A stretch of 64,000 nucleotides of DNA from Candidatus Hydrogenedentota bacterium. GTDB taxonomy: Bacteria > Hydrogenedentota > Hydrogenedentia > Hydrogenedentales > SLHB01. A program made the position numbers and the translations under genes. The notes under the pieces were generated by a model, which made no database searches, was not told where the DNA came from, and saw nothing but the letters and a program-made list of their open reading frames with translations. The DNA lies in the NCBI GenBank assembly GCA_013359265.1, contig JABWCD010000008.1, forward strand, positions 120,699-184,698, read 5' to 3'. This document shows, in pieces, positions 46,836 through 55,945 of the stretch (position 1 is its first letter; every line of letters begins with the position of its first letter).

Positions 46836-48527
46836 CTGCGCGATACTGAACAGCGCGTCGAGCATCCGGTCCGTCACCGTGATGACGCGCGCGGACGCCT
46901 CGTAGGCGCGTTGATACAGCAGCAGGTTTGTGACTTCCTCGTCGAGGTTCACGCCGGACACTTCCTGCCGCCGCGCCTCTAGATTCAGCAGGAACTGCTC
47001 GTCGACTGCCAGACTGTCGTTCGCTGCGCGCGAGTCAATCCCCAGTCCAGCTACGGTTGATTGATAAAAGTCGCTGATCGTCGCCGTGCCGCTATCGAGC
47101 ACGAGCGCGGTGCGCAACGCCGCCATCTGTAACGCCGCTTCGTTGTCGCCGGTATTCAACACATCGTCGCTGAACGACGACGTGATCCAATCCGGGTTCG
47201 CTTCGAGGTCGGGATTCACGCCGATGCTGCGCGCGTCGCGCCCGGTGAAGAATCCGTTGATGCCCAGTGCCGGGAGCACGTTGGTGGAATCGTTCGCGAA
47301 CGAGAACGTGAAGCCCGCGTTCGCGCCGAGGCTAATCTGCTGCCCGGAAACGCTCGCGGAGAAATTCGGGACCGCGTTCAACGCCGTCGCCAGATCGTTG
47401 AGCGTCGTTGTCGCCGTGATCGTAATCGTCGTCGTCGTGGGCGCGCCCGTGTTGTCGTAGACGACGACGTCGAAGGTGCCGGGCGTGACGGTGAACGGAA
47501 GCCCCGCCGAGACCAGCGCCGTGCCCGCGCCGGTCACGTTATTCGTGCTCGTGATCGTGCCGGACAAGTTCTGCGTGCCGTTGCCCTGGCTATGAATGCG
47601 GTTAATCTGTTCGATCAGCGCCGCGGCGATCTGATCGATCTCGTCATCCAGCCCGGGAATGACCGTATCGCGGATGTGCAGCGCGCCGAAAACTTCGCCA
47701 TTGGTGACGTCCACCAGCGCGTTGTTGTCCGCGAACCGCAGCTCGACGAGATCGTTGCGTTCCGGGTCTAGCGCGGGATTCCGGAACGCGATGATGTCGC
47801 GCGCGCCGGACGAATCGACCAGCACGTCCGCGCCAATCTGGATGTGGAGTTGCCCGCTGCTGTCCTCGCGCGAGCTGATGTTGATGATGCGCGACAGTTC
47901 GTCTACCAGCACGCCACGCTGGTCGCGCAGGCCGCTCGCGTTTGCGCCGCCCCCCTCCGCAAGCCGAATCTGGCGGTTCAAGTCCACGATGCGGTCCGCG
48001 AGCGAATTGATCTCGGGGACGAGGTTCCGCACTTCCTCGTTGGCGTTCGTGCGGAGTTGATCGAAGCGTCCAATGAGGCCGGTCAAGCTGCCGGCCATGG
48101 CGTTTGCTTCCGAGATAAGCGCCTCGCGCACAGGGGGCGATTCGACGTTGTTCGCAAAGTCGTTCAGCGCGTCGAAGAACCGATCGAGCCGCGACCCAAA
48201 GCCATTCTCCGACGGCTCGAGAAATACGTCCTCCAGCAGATTGAAATATTGCGTCTGGACACTCGAACTGCCCAGGTTGGGCGCCTGCCCTTGGTAGGCC
48301 TGGTCAAGGAAGGCGTCCCGGATGCGCTGTATATTGGCGACGTCCACGCCGCGCCCGATCGGCCCCACAGCGGTCAACGCCGGGAACCGTTCCTCGAGAA
48401 GCGCGCGCTGACGCGAGAACCCCGGCGTGTTCACGTTGGCAATGTTGTTGCCCGTCACGTCAAGCTGAATCTGCGCCGCGGCCATTCCCGACCGCGCGAT
48501 ATCGAGCGCGCTGAACAAACTACCCAC
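46833..48527 (-). CDS. flgK: Flagellar hook-associated protein 1
   Basis: 564 residues from the GTG at 48527, chosen for GGAGG six bases upstream and the family start MGSLFSALDIARSGMAAAQ. Joins hook and filament outside the cell. The N-terminal rod/hook motif QIQLDVTGNNIANVNTPGFS and the C-terminal coiled-coil EEVTNLLLYQRAYEASARVI are both conserved; the middle is a Thr/Asn-rich variable domain (GTITSTNNVTGAGTAL). A sigma-28-type promoter lies about 70 bases upstream. Oddly, flgL and the other hook genes are not beside it. Confidence 0.95.
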   Translation of the reverse strand: MGSLFSALDIARSGMAAAQIQLDVTGNNIANVNTPGFSRQRALLEERFPALTAVGPIGRGVDVANIQRIRDAFLDQAYQGQAPNLGSSSVQTQYFNLLEDVFLEPSENGFGSRLDRFFDALNDFANNVESPPVREALISEANAMAGSLTGLIGRFDQLRTNANEEVRNLVPEINSLADRIVDLNRQIRLAEGGGANASGLRDQRGVLVDELSRIINISSREDSSGQLHIQIGADVLVDSSGARDIIAFRNPALDPERNDLVELRFADNNALVDVTNGEVFGALHIRDTVIPGLDDEIDQIAAALIEQINRIHSQGNGTQNLSGTITSTNNVTGAGTALVSAGLPFTVTPGTFDVVVYDNTGAPTTTTITITATTTLNDLATALNAVPNFSASVSGQQISLGANAGFTFSFANDSTNVLPALGINGFFTGRDARSIGVNPDLEANPDWITSSFSDDVLNTGDNEAALQMAALRTALVLDSGTATISDFYQSTVAGLGIDSRAANDSLAVDEQFLLNLEARRQEVSGVNLDEEVTNLLLYQRAYEASARVITVTDRMLDALFSIAQ

Positions 48528-48597
48528 TGAATCCTCCCGAGTGCGGACTGCCCTGGACGCATTCCGTCGCAGCCAACGGTGCAATCCGCATACCCAT

Positions 48598-48625
48598 TTA
48601 TCGGCGAGGAAAGTTGGGGGCTTGA
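48598..48625 (-). promoter_or_regulatory. flgK: Sigma-28 (FliA)-type promoter upstream of flgK
   Basis: On the minus strand: TCAAG (-35) then GCCGATAA (-10, exact consensus), separated by 16 bases, ending about 70 bases before the flgK GTG. Late flagellar genes are classically read by sigma-28. The spacing equals that of the promoter before the FlgM-like gene. Confidence 0.65.
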
Positions 48626-48664
48626 GGTCTTTTCATAAGGGTTTGAACGAACATTTTATTGAAC

Positions 48665-48684
48665 ATTCATAAGTAATTATGAAT
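48665..48684. promoter_or_regulatory. AT-rich palindrome (possible operator)
   Basis: ATTCATAA and TTATGAAT, a perfect 8-base inverted repeat with a 4-base spacer, in a strongly AT-rich patch of an otherwise GC-rich region. It overlaps the start of a decayed toxin-like frame, so it may be the operator of a lost toxin-antitoxin operon, or part of the flgK upstream region. Confidence 0.45.
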
Positions 48685-48921
48685 ATTATACTTACGTATG
48701 CTGCACGCGCCTCCGATCTCGCCCAATGCGCTGCAAACCACGCCTCATTTGACGCGAATCAGGGTCGCTCCACCCGGCATTGCTTTCCCCAAGGAGAGGA
48801 AAATGTGTCGGGCGACCCGGCCACGGACAGCCTTCGCCGGCTCTGGCGCCTTCGCGTCGGGGAGTACCACCATCCCAAGAGAGCCAGTTCTCGCGAGCGG
48901 GGCAGCGCCAACTGTGAATAG
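48679..48921 (+). pseudogene. Decayed RelE/ParE-type toxin (possible)
   Basis: A short frame contains SGDPATDSLRRLWRLRVGEY, which matches the RelE/ParE core (LxGxP...LWRLRVGDYRVxY), but the rest of the fold is scrambled and the conserved end after GEY is missing. The upstream part (ILTYAARASDLAQ) could be the remnant of the first strand and helix. No antitoxin partner is recognisable. The assignment rests on one motif. The remaining bases to 49150 show no gene. Confidence 0.3.
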
Positions 48922-49150
48922 GTGCCGCATCGTACGCCGTGCGCTGAAAGCGCACCGCTCAAGTTTTCATAATCTCAGGGTAAACTCTGTTCGTGACGAC
49001 TCGTAATCGAACATTCGAGCTCCTGCAAAACTTCTATAGGCGCTCGACTTTTCGAACGAATTTGGGATTCATGACACTAGTTCGCGGTAGGTTGCGCTGT
49101 TCGGGACGCCGGGCTACGACTCTCAAGGTCACTGTTGGAGGCGCGGCGTA

Positions 49151-49372
49151 GTGGATAGCCGGATTCAAATCGATGCAGACATCTGCCATGGAAAGCCCGT
49201 GATCCGCGGCGCCCGCTTACCCGTCGCGCTTATACTCGGAAGCCTGGCGAGCGGCATGACCTGCGACGAGATTCAGGAAGATTACGAGTTGAAGCGCGAG
49301 GACATGCTCGCGGCATTGTGTTTCGCGGAGAATGGCGTCGAGCAGGATGAGTTATACTTGTCGACCAGGTAG
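49151..49372 (+). CDS. DUF433 antitoxin-like protein
   Basis: 73 residues, full length for the family; GTG start with GGAGG nine bases upstream. Visible motifs are ICHGKPVIRGARLPVALIL (DUF433 core), ASGMTCDEIQEDYELKREDM (helix-turn-helix) and LAALCFAENGV. DUF433 proteins are VapB-type antitoxins paired with DUF5615/PIN-like toxins, normally encoded just downstream. Here the downstream partner is truncated, so this is probably an orphan antitoxin. Confidence 0.85.
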   Translation: MDSRIQIDADICHGKPVIRGARLPVALILGSLASGMTCDEIQEDYELKREDMLAALCFAENGVEQDELYLSTR

Positions 49373-49379
49373 CGCGGCC

Positions 49380-49544
49380 ATGCGGTTCCTGATTGATGCC
49401 AACATGCCTCGTGCTGCAAAAACCGTTTCCGCTCCGCAGGTTGCATGCTGCATTGACAAATTGGAAGTCTTCCACCCCGTTCGTGTATCAATTATCCTCC
49501 CGCTTTGTGAGTCGCAAACGAAAGGCGTACAGGTCCCCGCATGA
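49380..49544 (+). pseudogene. Truncated DUF5615 (PIN-like) toxin remnant
   Basis: Begins eight bases after the DUF433 stop with MRFLIDANMPRAAKTV, the exact start expected of a DUF5615 toxin, including its first catalytic Asp. After about 16 residues the match stops: the frame continues with unrelated codons to 49544. The frame overlaps the WecA-like gene by four bases. A deletion joining the toxin start to the upstream flank of the next gene would explain it. Confidence 0.7.
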
Positions 49545-50668
49545 CGGTTTGGCAGGTGAATTGGTACTCGATTTTTGCCTACGCGCTGGGGGTTTCCTTC
49601 GTTCTTTCTGCGGTGCTCACGCATATCGTCCGCAAGCTCGCCATCCGTTGGAACGTGCTCGATCACCCCGGCGAGCGCAAGATGCAGTCCGAACCCGTCC
49701 CGCTCCTCGGCGGCGTCGCCATCGCCCTCACCTTCTTCCTCGTCATCGTCGGCAACATGCTTATTCTGCTGCCCGCGCAACGTCTCGACTGGGACTGGCT
49801 CCAGGCCAACGTGCTGTCCTTCCTCGGCACCGAACAAGACGCCGTCTGGAAACTTGCCGGCGTCTTCCTCGGCGGCATCGTCATCGTTGCCGTCGGCGTC
49901 ATTGACGATCTCTACGCGTTGCGCCCGGAGAAAAAACTCGTCGGCCAGATTCTTTCCGCGCTGTTGCTGGTCCTCTGCGGCGTGCGCTTCGACTTTCTCA
50001 ACGACGTGATCGGCGTGCACCCCATTATCTCCGGCGCGGTCACCATGGTCTGGATCGTCATGATGACCAACGCACTCAATTTCCTCGACAACATGGACGG
50101 CCTCTGCGCGGGCGTCTCCGCGATCGCGGGCCTCGCATTCTTCGCATGCGTCCTGCCCACGCACCAGACCTTTGTCTGCGTGCTGCTCATGGTCTTCGTC
50201 GGCTCAGTGTCCGGCTTTCTCTACCATAACTTCAGCCCCGCGCGAATCTTCATGGGCGACGCCGGCGCCATGTTCTGCGGCTACATCCTCGCGACGGTCG
50301 CCGTGCTCGGCACCTTCTACTCGGCGAACGTGACTCCGTCGCGCATTGCGCTCGCCGCGCCGCTGCTTGCCCTCAGCGTGCCCGTGTTCGACACCGTCAG
50401 CGTCGTCTACATCCGCTGGCGGCGCGGCGAATCGATCATGAAAGGCGACAAACGGCACTTCTCGCACCGCCTCGTCGAAGTCGGCATGACCCCGCGCCAG
50501 GCGGTCGAGTTCATTTACCTCGTCGGCCTCGTCACCGGACTCGGCGCGGCCCTCTTACCGCACGTCGATTTCACCGGTACAATCATCGTGCTGGCCCAGG
50601 CCGTCGGCGTATACTTGCTCATCGTGCTGCTCATGAACTCCGGAAACGGCAAGAAGCGCGCCCCATGA
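49541..50668 (+). CDS. WecA/TagO-type undecaprenyl-phosphate N-acetylhexosamine-1-phosphate transferase
   Basis: 375 residues with about ten or eleven membrane segments. Catalyses the first membrane step of O-antigen, enterobacterial-common-antigen or teichoic-type polymer synthesis. Conserved cytoplasmic motifs are VLDHPGERKMQSEPVPLLGG, VGVIDDLYALRPEKKLVGQ (DD metal site), NALNFLDNMDGLCAG, ARIFMGDAGAMFCGY, and the His-rich loop KGDKRHFSHRLVEVGM. This last loop separates WecA-like from MraY enzymes. Its stop overlaps the start of the next gene by four bases (ATGA). Confidence 0.92.
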   Translation: MTVWQVNWYSIFAYALGVSFVLSAVLTHIVRKLAIRWNVLDHPGERKMQSEPVPLLGGVAIALTFFLVIVGNMLILLPAQRLDWDWLQANVLSFLGTEQDAVWKLAGVFLGGIVIVAVGVIDDLYALRPEKKLVGQILSALLLVLCGVRFDFLNDVIGVHPIISGAVTMVWIVMMTNALNFLDNMDGLCAGVSAIAGLAFFACVLPTHQTFVCVLLMVFVGSVSGFLYHNFSPARIFMGDAGAMFCGYILATVAVLGTFYSANVTPSRIALAAPLLALSVPVFDTVSVVYIRWRRGESIMKGDKRHFSHRLVEVGMTPRQAVEFIYLVGLVTGLGAALLPHVDFTGTIIVLAQAVGVYLLIVLLMNSGNGKKRAP

Positions 50669-53238
50669 CCGTGCCGACAAAATCCGCGCCGCGCGAAGGC
50701 ATCCTGAAATCGCTTCCGCCTATCGAGGAACTCGTCCTCGCGGTCGGTGTCGGCTTGATCGTGTTCGTGCGCCCCTGGCGCGACGGCATGACCTATCCCG
50801 AGTACAACGTCACCTTCACATGGGCGTGTGCCGCGCTCGCCGCGTACTGGGCCGTCATGGTGCTCACAGGCCGTATGCAGGTCCGCTTTGTGCTCCCCGT
50901 TTCCTTGCTCGCCCTCTTTCTGCTCGTCGCAATCGTCACGGCAGCCTACACAATCCAGTACGACCGCACCTACCGCGCCCTGATTACGTGGAGCGGCCAC
51001 CTGCTCCTCTTCTGTGCCGCCGCGAACGGCCTGCGCTCGCGCACGTCCATCGCCATCGTCATCGGCTTCCTCGCGATCACCACGATCGCGGAATCGCTGT
51101 GGGCCGTACTGCACGTCATGTACGTCATGCCCATGCAGCGCGCCGCCGTCATGAAGGACCCCACACTCCTGCAAACGTATTTCGACGCCCACTCCATCAC
51201 CGCGGAACTCGCCGCGCGGTTGGAAAGCAACCGCGCATACGGTTCAATGCTGTTCGCCAACGCCCTCGCCTGCTGGCTCCTCACCGGCGTTCCGCTCGGC
51301 ATCGCCGCCACCAACGGGCTCTACTTGCGCCTGAGCGAAACGCTGTCGCGCGCGCGCGAAACAGGGAAAGTCGCGCCCGAATCCGTGACCGAACGCACCC
51401 GCGTACTTTTCGCGACGTTGCTCGTCGGTGCGGCCGCATTCGTCGGCATCACGCTCTATTACATCATCTACTTCACCGTCTCGTATGGCCCGACGGCGGA
51501 CATGGGCGCGCACATGGCGCGCTGGATGTTCTATTGCGCCGCACTGCCCTCCGCAATCACGATCGCCGCGTGGGTGTTCGCCTCGCGCTACGGCGCGAGC
51601 GCGCTCATGTTCGCCGTGTCCATGATCGTCTCCACGCTCTTCGGCCTCACCGCCGTTTACGGCCTCGGCGCGACGTATTCGCGCGGCGGAATGCTCGCCT
51701 GCGGCGGGGCGCTCATCGTCCTTGTGTTGCTCATGGTGCAACGCAAACCCGCCATTCAAATACAGGCCGCGCAACACACCGTCGCCATACTGCTCGTTCT
51801 CGCCTCCATGTTGCCGCTCGCGCACCTCGCCGTCGCCCAACAAGGCACTCCGCCAAACGCGCCGCAACGCGAACAGTCCGGGCCGAACATGAAGAACCTC
51901 ACGGTCGAAGGCGTCAATCCGTCGTGGGACGCCATGACCGATCCAAACACCGCGCTCTTGCGCCTGGGCTACTGGATATCCGGCCTGCGCATGTTCGCCG
52001 CGCACCCAGTCACCGGCGTCGGTCTGGACAATTTCCCGACCGCCTATCCGCACTACCAGGTTCTCGGCGCAGGCGACGTAAAGTACGCGCACAACGATTA
52101 TCTACAGTGCGCCAGCGAAACCGGCATCTTCGGCCTGCTCGCGTTCCTCGGGTTCTGGGGATACTTCGCCGTGTCGAACGCGCGCAGCATTCTCCGCGAA
52201 ACCGACCGCGCGATGCGGTGGTTCCGCGCGGGAACCTTCGCCGGTGTCATCGGCTTTCTGCTGCACTCGTTCGTCGATTTCAATTTCTTCAACGCGAGCC
52301 TCGCCACGCTTGCGGTCGCATTGGCGGGGGTCTCCTTCGCATTCATGCCGGACTCCTCAACCAACGCCAGCCCGCGCGGTCGCGTCCTCGCCGTAGCCGT
52401 GCTCGCGCTCGTCGCGTGGACCGCATACGCGGGCAGCCGCGTCTCGAAGGCCGACGCCGCGCTGGGCCGCGAAGAAACCCGCCGCGTCCGGCTCATCGCT
52501 GCCGAACTCCTGCTGGGCGACGATCAGGGCAGGCGCAATCTTTCGATTCCGTTTGAGATGAAGGAACAGACTGTCGCACTACTCGTCGACGACGCCGCCG
52601 CGCGAGACACGATGGGAATCGTGATGATGCCGAACGGCCCGCAATCGCGTCGCCGCGCGCAACCCGGTGAAGAGTCGCACCCCGAAGCGCGCCGCTACAT
52701 GCCGCCCGAGTCGCGGCCCGCCGTGCACAAGGCCGTGCTCGACGCAATTCCAAAATGGATCGCGCGCTGCGAAGAGGCCGACGCCGCGTATCCGCACGAC
52801 CCCGACGTCAGCGCGCACATCGTCCAGTGGTACGACAAACTGCGCGAATACGCCCCCGACCAAAGCGAGCGGATTCGCGCGTCGGACGAAACGATCCGCT
52901 GGTGCGAGGTATGTATCGAACGCAGCCCGCTTCAGACCGCCTACTACGATGCCCTTGCAAAAGCGCTCTGGAGCCGCGCCGAACTCGAGACGTCCACGAA
53001 GCAGCTCGAGTACTACGACCGCGCCATCGAGAATTGGCGCATCCGCACCGAAATCTATCCCGTCAAGCCCGTCGTCTGGCGCGAATATGCCGCCAAGTGC
53101 ATCGAGTACGGCAAGTCCCGCCTTGACGCCGGCGACTCCGAACCCGGCCAGAAGCTCATCGACGAAGGCGACCGCGCCAACAAACACGCCGACGACCTCG
53201 ACGCGCAAATACAGAAGATCGCCCTCGGCAGGGGATGA
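50665..53238 (+). CDS. O-antigen ligase/polymerase (Wzy_C) membrane protein with long soluble tail
   Basis: 857 residues. About twelve membrane segments in the first 560 residues, with the Wzy_C core FAAHPVTGVGLDNFPTAYPH and YAHNDYLQCASETGIFGLLA in a large periplasmic loop. This loop pattern is that of WaaL/PglL/Wzy proteins, which transfer or polymerise undecaprenyl-linked glycans. The last 270 residues are soluble and helical (QLEYYDRAIENWRIRTEIYP), resembling TPR repeats seen on many such ligases. Translationally coupled to the WecA-like gene, so both likely serve one surface polymer. Confidence 0.88.
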   Translation: MTVPTKSAPREGILKSLPPIEELVLAVGVGLIVFVRPWRDGMTYPEYNVTFTWACAALAAYWAVMVLTGRMQVRFVLPVSLLALFLLVAIVTAAYTIQYDRTYRALITWSGHLLLFCAAANGLRSRTSIAIVIGFLAITTIAESLWAVLHVMYVMPMQRAAVMKDPTLLQTYFDAHSITAELAARLESNRAYGSMLFANALACWLLTGVPLGIAATNGLYLRLSETLSRARETGKVAPESVTERTRVLFATLLVGAAAFVGITLYYIIYFTVSYGPTADMGAHMARWMFYCAALPSAITIAAWVFASRYGASALMFAVSMIVSTLFGLTAVYGLGATYSRGGMLACGGALIVLVLLMVQRKPAIQIQAAQHTVAILLVLASMLPLAHLAVAQQGTPPNAPQREQSGPNMKNLTVEGVNPSWDAMTDPNTALLRLGYWISGLRMFAAHPVTGVGLDNFPTAYPHYQVLGAGDVKYAHNDYLQCASETGIFGLLAFLGFWGYFAVSNARSILRETDRAMRWFRAGTFAGVIGFLLHSFVDFNFFNASLATLAVALAGVSFAFMPDSSTNASPRGRVLAVAVLALVAWTAYAGSRVSKADAALGREETRRVRLIAAELLLGDDQGRRNLSIPFEMKEQTVALLVDDAAARDTMGIVMMPNGPQSRRRAQPGEESHPEARRYMPPESRPAVHKAVLDAIPKWIARCEEADAAYPHDPDVSAHIVQWYDKLREYAPDQSERIRASDETIRWCEVCIERSPLQTAYYDALAKALWSRAELETSTKQLEYYDRAIENWRIRTEIYPVKPVVWREYAAKCIEYGKSRLDAGDSEPGQKLIDEGDRANKHADDLDAQIQKIALGRG

Positions 53239-53249
53239 TCGTTCCACCG

Positions 53250-53341
53250 CCTTCTCGCGCTCGTGCTTCGTAATCGAGCATTTCACTTCGAGTCCGACGC
53301 ATTCCCGCTCCCGTAGCCACATAAATTTCTGAATTGCGCTA
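53250..53341. repeat. Hexanucleotide-tract repeat (diverged, right end preserved)
   Basis: Contains CTCGCGCTCGTGCTTCGTAA. The right end, read on the minus strand, is TAGCGCAATTCAGAAATTTA, clearly related to the ends of the elements at 30160 and 41300. The left end is not recognisable. Confidence 0.5.
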
Positions 53342-53405
53342 ATCTATGGAAGCAATCAACGGACTCCAACGGACCAAAAGCCTGAAATAGGTTGCGACTA
53401 AGACG

Positions 53406-53888
53406 ATGTATACGGAAGACCAACGGTTCGCGCTGTGGGTGTATCTTGTGGCGATAGCGGTTACGTGCATCAGTCTTGCCGGACTGGTCATCGCGGCAAA
53501 CACACCCAACGCCAACCCGGTACCCATCGCAACAGTGATCGTTGTCGCAGTACTGTGCGCGTTCTTGTGGGATGTGCTTGTTCTGCGGACGACCGTCAGC
53601 CGAGATGGCGTATATGTCCGTCTCGGGTGGCCAATCCCGATCTTCTGGACTCGCATTGGCGCCGGCCGCATTCGCGAAGCGCGCGTGGTCACCTATCGTC
53701 CGCTGCTCGACGCGGGCGGATGGGGCCTTCGATTCGGGCGGTTCGACGGGCGATTCGCGACGTTCTGGAACGCACGCGGCAACCGCGGCGTGATGATCGA
53801 GACGGACTCGCGCCGGTACGTGATCGGGTCGCAGTCGCCGGAGTTGCTGCATGCCGCGATCGAGTTGGTGCGCAATCGCGGCGCATGA
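53406..53888 (+). CDS. Small membrane protein with bacterial PH-like domain
   Basis: 160 residues. Two membrane helices (about 10-30 and 40-58) then a beta-rich domain: TTVSRDGVYVRLGWPIPIFW, GGWGLRFGRFDGRFATFWNA, RGNRGVMIETDSRRYVIGSQ, then a C-terminal helix. This order is common in uncharacterised bacterial PH-domain (bPH-like) membrane proteins. Function unknown. Confidence 0.65.
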   Translation: MYTEDQRFALWVYLVAIAVTCISLAGLVIAANTPNANPVPIATVIVVAVLCAFLWDVLVLRTTVSRDGVYVRLGWPIPIFWTRIGAGRIREARVVTYRPLLDAGGWGLRFGRFDGRFATFWNARGNRGVMIETDSRRYVIGSQSPELLHAAIELVRNRGA

Positions 53889-53924
53889 GCACGGCGGTTT
53901 TGCCTAGACCACCCTACCGAATTC

Positions 53925-54020
53925 TTGAATATGAAATAAATGGGCGCGACAATTTATGCACTGGTTCACGGTGGAAACTGAAGTCGAAAGATCGATTACG
54001 ATTATGAGCACGAAGGGAAA
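53925..54020. repeat. Hexanucleotide-tract repeat, inverted diverged copy
   Basis: Read on the minus strand it contains CCCTTCGTGCTCATAATCGT and AATCG. The outer end, TATTCAAGAATTCGG, resembles the right end of the copy at 44865-45010. Followed by a CTCCCATA-type microsatellite (54037-54075) before the transporter gene. Confidence 0.45.
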
Positions 54021-54098
54021 CACGTTGCAGACGTCCCATGACTCCCATACTTCCCATAGCTCCCATTGCTCCCGTCACCCCCACCACGATCCCACCCC

Positions 54099-55766
54099 GT
54101 GGACTGGCTCATTGATCTCGCCCGAGACGGCACTGCAGCGGGCTCCGTCATCACACTCGGCGCGGTCATCGCGCTGGGGCTTGCGTTGGGCGGCGTGCGC
54201 GTGCGCGGCATCGGTCTCGGCGTCGCGGGCGTGTTATTCGCGGGGCTTCTCTTTGGCCATTTCGGCATGAAGCTCGATCGCGTCGTCCTGGACTTCGCGC
54301 GCGAACTCGGTCTCATCCTCTTCGTCTTCGCCATTGGGTTGCAGGTCGGCCCGGGGTTCTCCGCAGCGCTGCGCCGCGAAGGCCTGGCGCTCAACGCGCT
54401 CGCCGCGGGTGTCGTCGTCATGGGCGCAATCATCGCGGTCGGCGGCGCGTGGCTCGCCGGTCTCGAGATACCGGCCGCCGTCGGTACGCTCGCCGGCGCG
54501 ACGACGAATACCCCGAGCCTCGCCGCGGCGCAGTCCGCGCTCGCGGACATGGGAGCTACGCCCGACGCCGCGGCGTTGCCGGGCGTGGCATACGCGGTGG
54601 CGTATCCGTTCGGCGTCATCGGAATCATCCTCGCGATGCTGCTGTTGCGGTCCCTCTTTCGCGTCGACGTGGCCGCGGAGAAGGCGGACCTCGAACGGCG
54701 CAACGCCGAACATACCGAAGTGTTGGAGCGCGTGAACCTGTGCGTCGCAAACGCGGCATTGGAAGGCCGCGCGCTGGGCGAGATTTCCCTGTTCGAGGAA
54801 TCGGGCGTGATCATCTCGCGCGTGCAACACAACGGCGAACAGCACGTCGCCACGCCGGAGACCGTGTTGCACGCCGGCGACATCGTGCTCGCGGTAGGGC
54901 CGCGGCCAAAGCTGCACGCACTGCGCCTGTTGGTCGGGCCGAAGGCGGACATCGATCTGCGCGACGCGCCCAGCGCAATCGAGAGCCGTCGACTGATTGT
55001 CACAAAGAAGAGTGTGCTCGGTAAGACCGTGATGGAACTGGGGCTGCGCGCGCGGTACGGCGTGCAGATCACACGGGTGTCGCGCGCGGGTGTCGAACTG
55101 CCCGTGAGCGCGGCCCTGCGGCTACAATACGGCGACCGCGCGATCGCCGTGGGCGAGGCGGCGGGTCTCGACAACGCAGCGCAAATCCTCGGCAATTCCG
55201 CTCGCGCCCTGAGCCATCCCGATCTGATTCCGTTGTTTCTCGGCATCGTAATCGGTGTGGCCGTCGGCAGCATCCCGATTGACGTGCCGGGCGTGCCCGC
55301 ACCGGTAAAGCTCGGGCTTGCGGGCGGCCCGTTGATAACCGCGATTCTGTTAAGCCAGGTTCAGCGCGTCGGACCGCTCGTGTGGTACCTGCCCGAAAGC
55401 GCATCGTTCGTCTTGCGCGAATTGGGCATCGTAATCTTCCTCGCGTGCGTGGGACTGAAATCCGGCGAACACTTCGTAGCGACGCTCTTCAGCACGGAAG
55501 GCGCGGTCTGCGTCGCGCTCGGCGCGTGCGTCACCTTCGTTCCGATAATCGTCGCGGGCGCCATCGCGCGCCGCGTGATGAAGCTGAATTACTTGTCCGT
55601 CTGCGGGCTGCTTGCGGGCAGCATGACCGATCCACCCGCGCTGGCATTCGCGACAAACGTAACCGCATCCGACGCGCCGACGGTCTCGTATGCCGCCGTA
55701 TATCCGCTTACGATGGTCGCGCGCATTGTCACGGCGCAGATTATTGTTTTGGTGGCTGCGGGATGA
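54099..55766 (+). CDS. AspT/YidE-type putative transporter with two RCK_C domains
   Basis: About 555 residues. The start is uncertain: GTG at 54099 gives MDWLIDLARDG, while the frame extends to 54066; no good ribosome site is seen. Two halves of about five membrane helices each (LGLILFVFAIGLQVGPGFSA; LGIVIFLACVGLKSGEHFVA) flank two TrkA-C/RCK_C domains (SLFEESGVIISRVQHNGEQH; RARYGVQITRVSRAGVELPV). This is the aspartate:alanine exchanger/YidE-YbjL family. The GLQVGP and GLKSGE motifs are its duplicated signature. Substrate unknown. Confidence 0.88.
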   Translation: MDWLIDLARDGTAAGSVITLGAVIALGLALGGVRVRGIGLGVAGVLFAGLLFGHFGMKLDRVVLDFARELGLILFVFAIGLQVGPGFSAALRREGLALNALAAGVVVMGAIIAVGGAWLAGLEIPAAVGTLAGATTNTPSLAAAQSALADMGATPDAAALPGVAYAVAYPFGVIGIILAMLLLRSLFRVDVAAEKADLERRNAEHTEVLERVNLCVANAALEGRALGEISLFEESGVIISRVQHNGEQHVATPETVLHAGDIVLAVGPRPKLHALRLLVGPKADIDLRDAPSAIESRRLIVTKKSVLGKTVMELGLRARYGVQITRVSRAGVELPVSAALRLQYGDRAIAVGEAAGLDNAAQILGNSARALSHPDLIPLFLGIVIGVAVGSIPIDVPGVPAPVKLGLAGGPLITAILLSQVQRVGPLVWYLPESASFVLRELGIVIFLACVGLKSGEHFVATLFSTEGAVCVALGACVTFVPIIVAGAIARRVMKLNYLSVCGLLAGSMTDPPALAFATNVTASDAPTVSYAAVYPLTMVARIVTAQIIVLVAAG

Positions 55767-55775
55767 CAAGGAGAC

Positions 55776-55877
55776 TTCCCCCTAAATCCCCCTTCAAAGG
55801 GGGACTTAATGCGGCGCAAATGACGTCGTTCGCCAATTCTTAAAGTCCCCCTTTGAAGGGGGATTTAGGGGGATGTT
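55776..55877. repeat. CCCCCTAAATCCCCC palindrome, copy C (core only)
   Basis: Imperfect palindrome with arms TTCCCCCTAAATCCCCCTTC and its complement, around a 41-base loop. It corresponds to the core of the elements at 7523 and 35118 but lacks their outer ends. It lies 10 bases after the transporter stop and about 70 bases before glpQ. Confidence 0.8.
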
Positions 55878-55945
55878 ACCGCGCGCTCACCGTGTCGCAT
55901 TCCTTCCCACTGCTTTGGCAGAATTCCGCACAGAAGGAGACACTC

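Noticed and set aside
49007..49150. Possible RNA gene upstream of the DUF433 gene
   Set aside because: No cloverleaf or long stem could be traced by eye; nothing supports an RNA gene.
54002..55273. 423-codon open frame on the minus strand opposite the AspT-like transporter
   Set aside because: Low-complexity Arg/Ser/Ala sequence, antisense to a protein with clear duplicated motifs.
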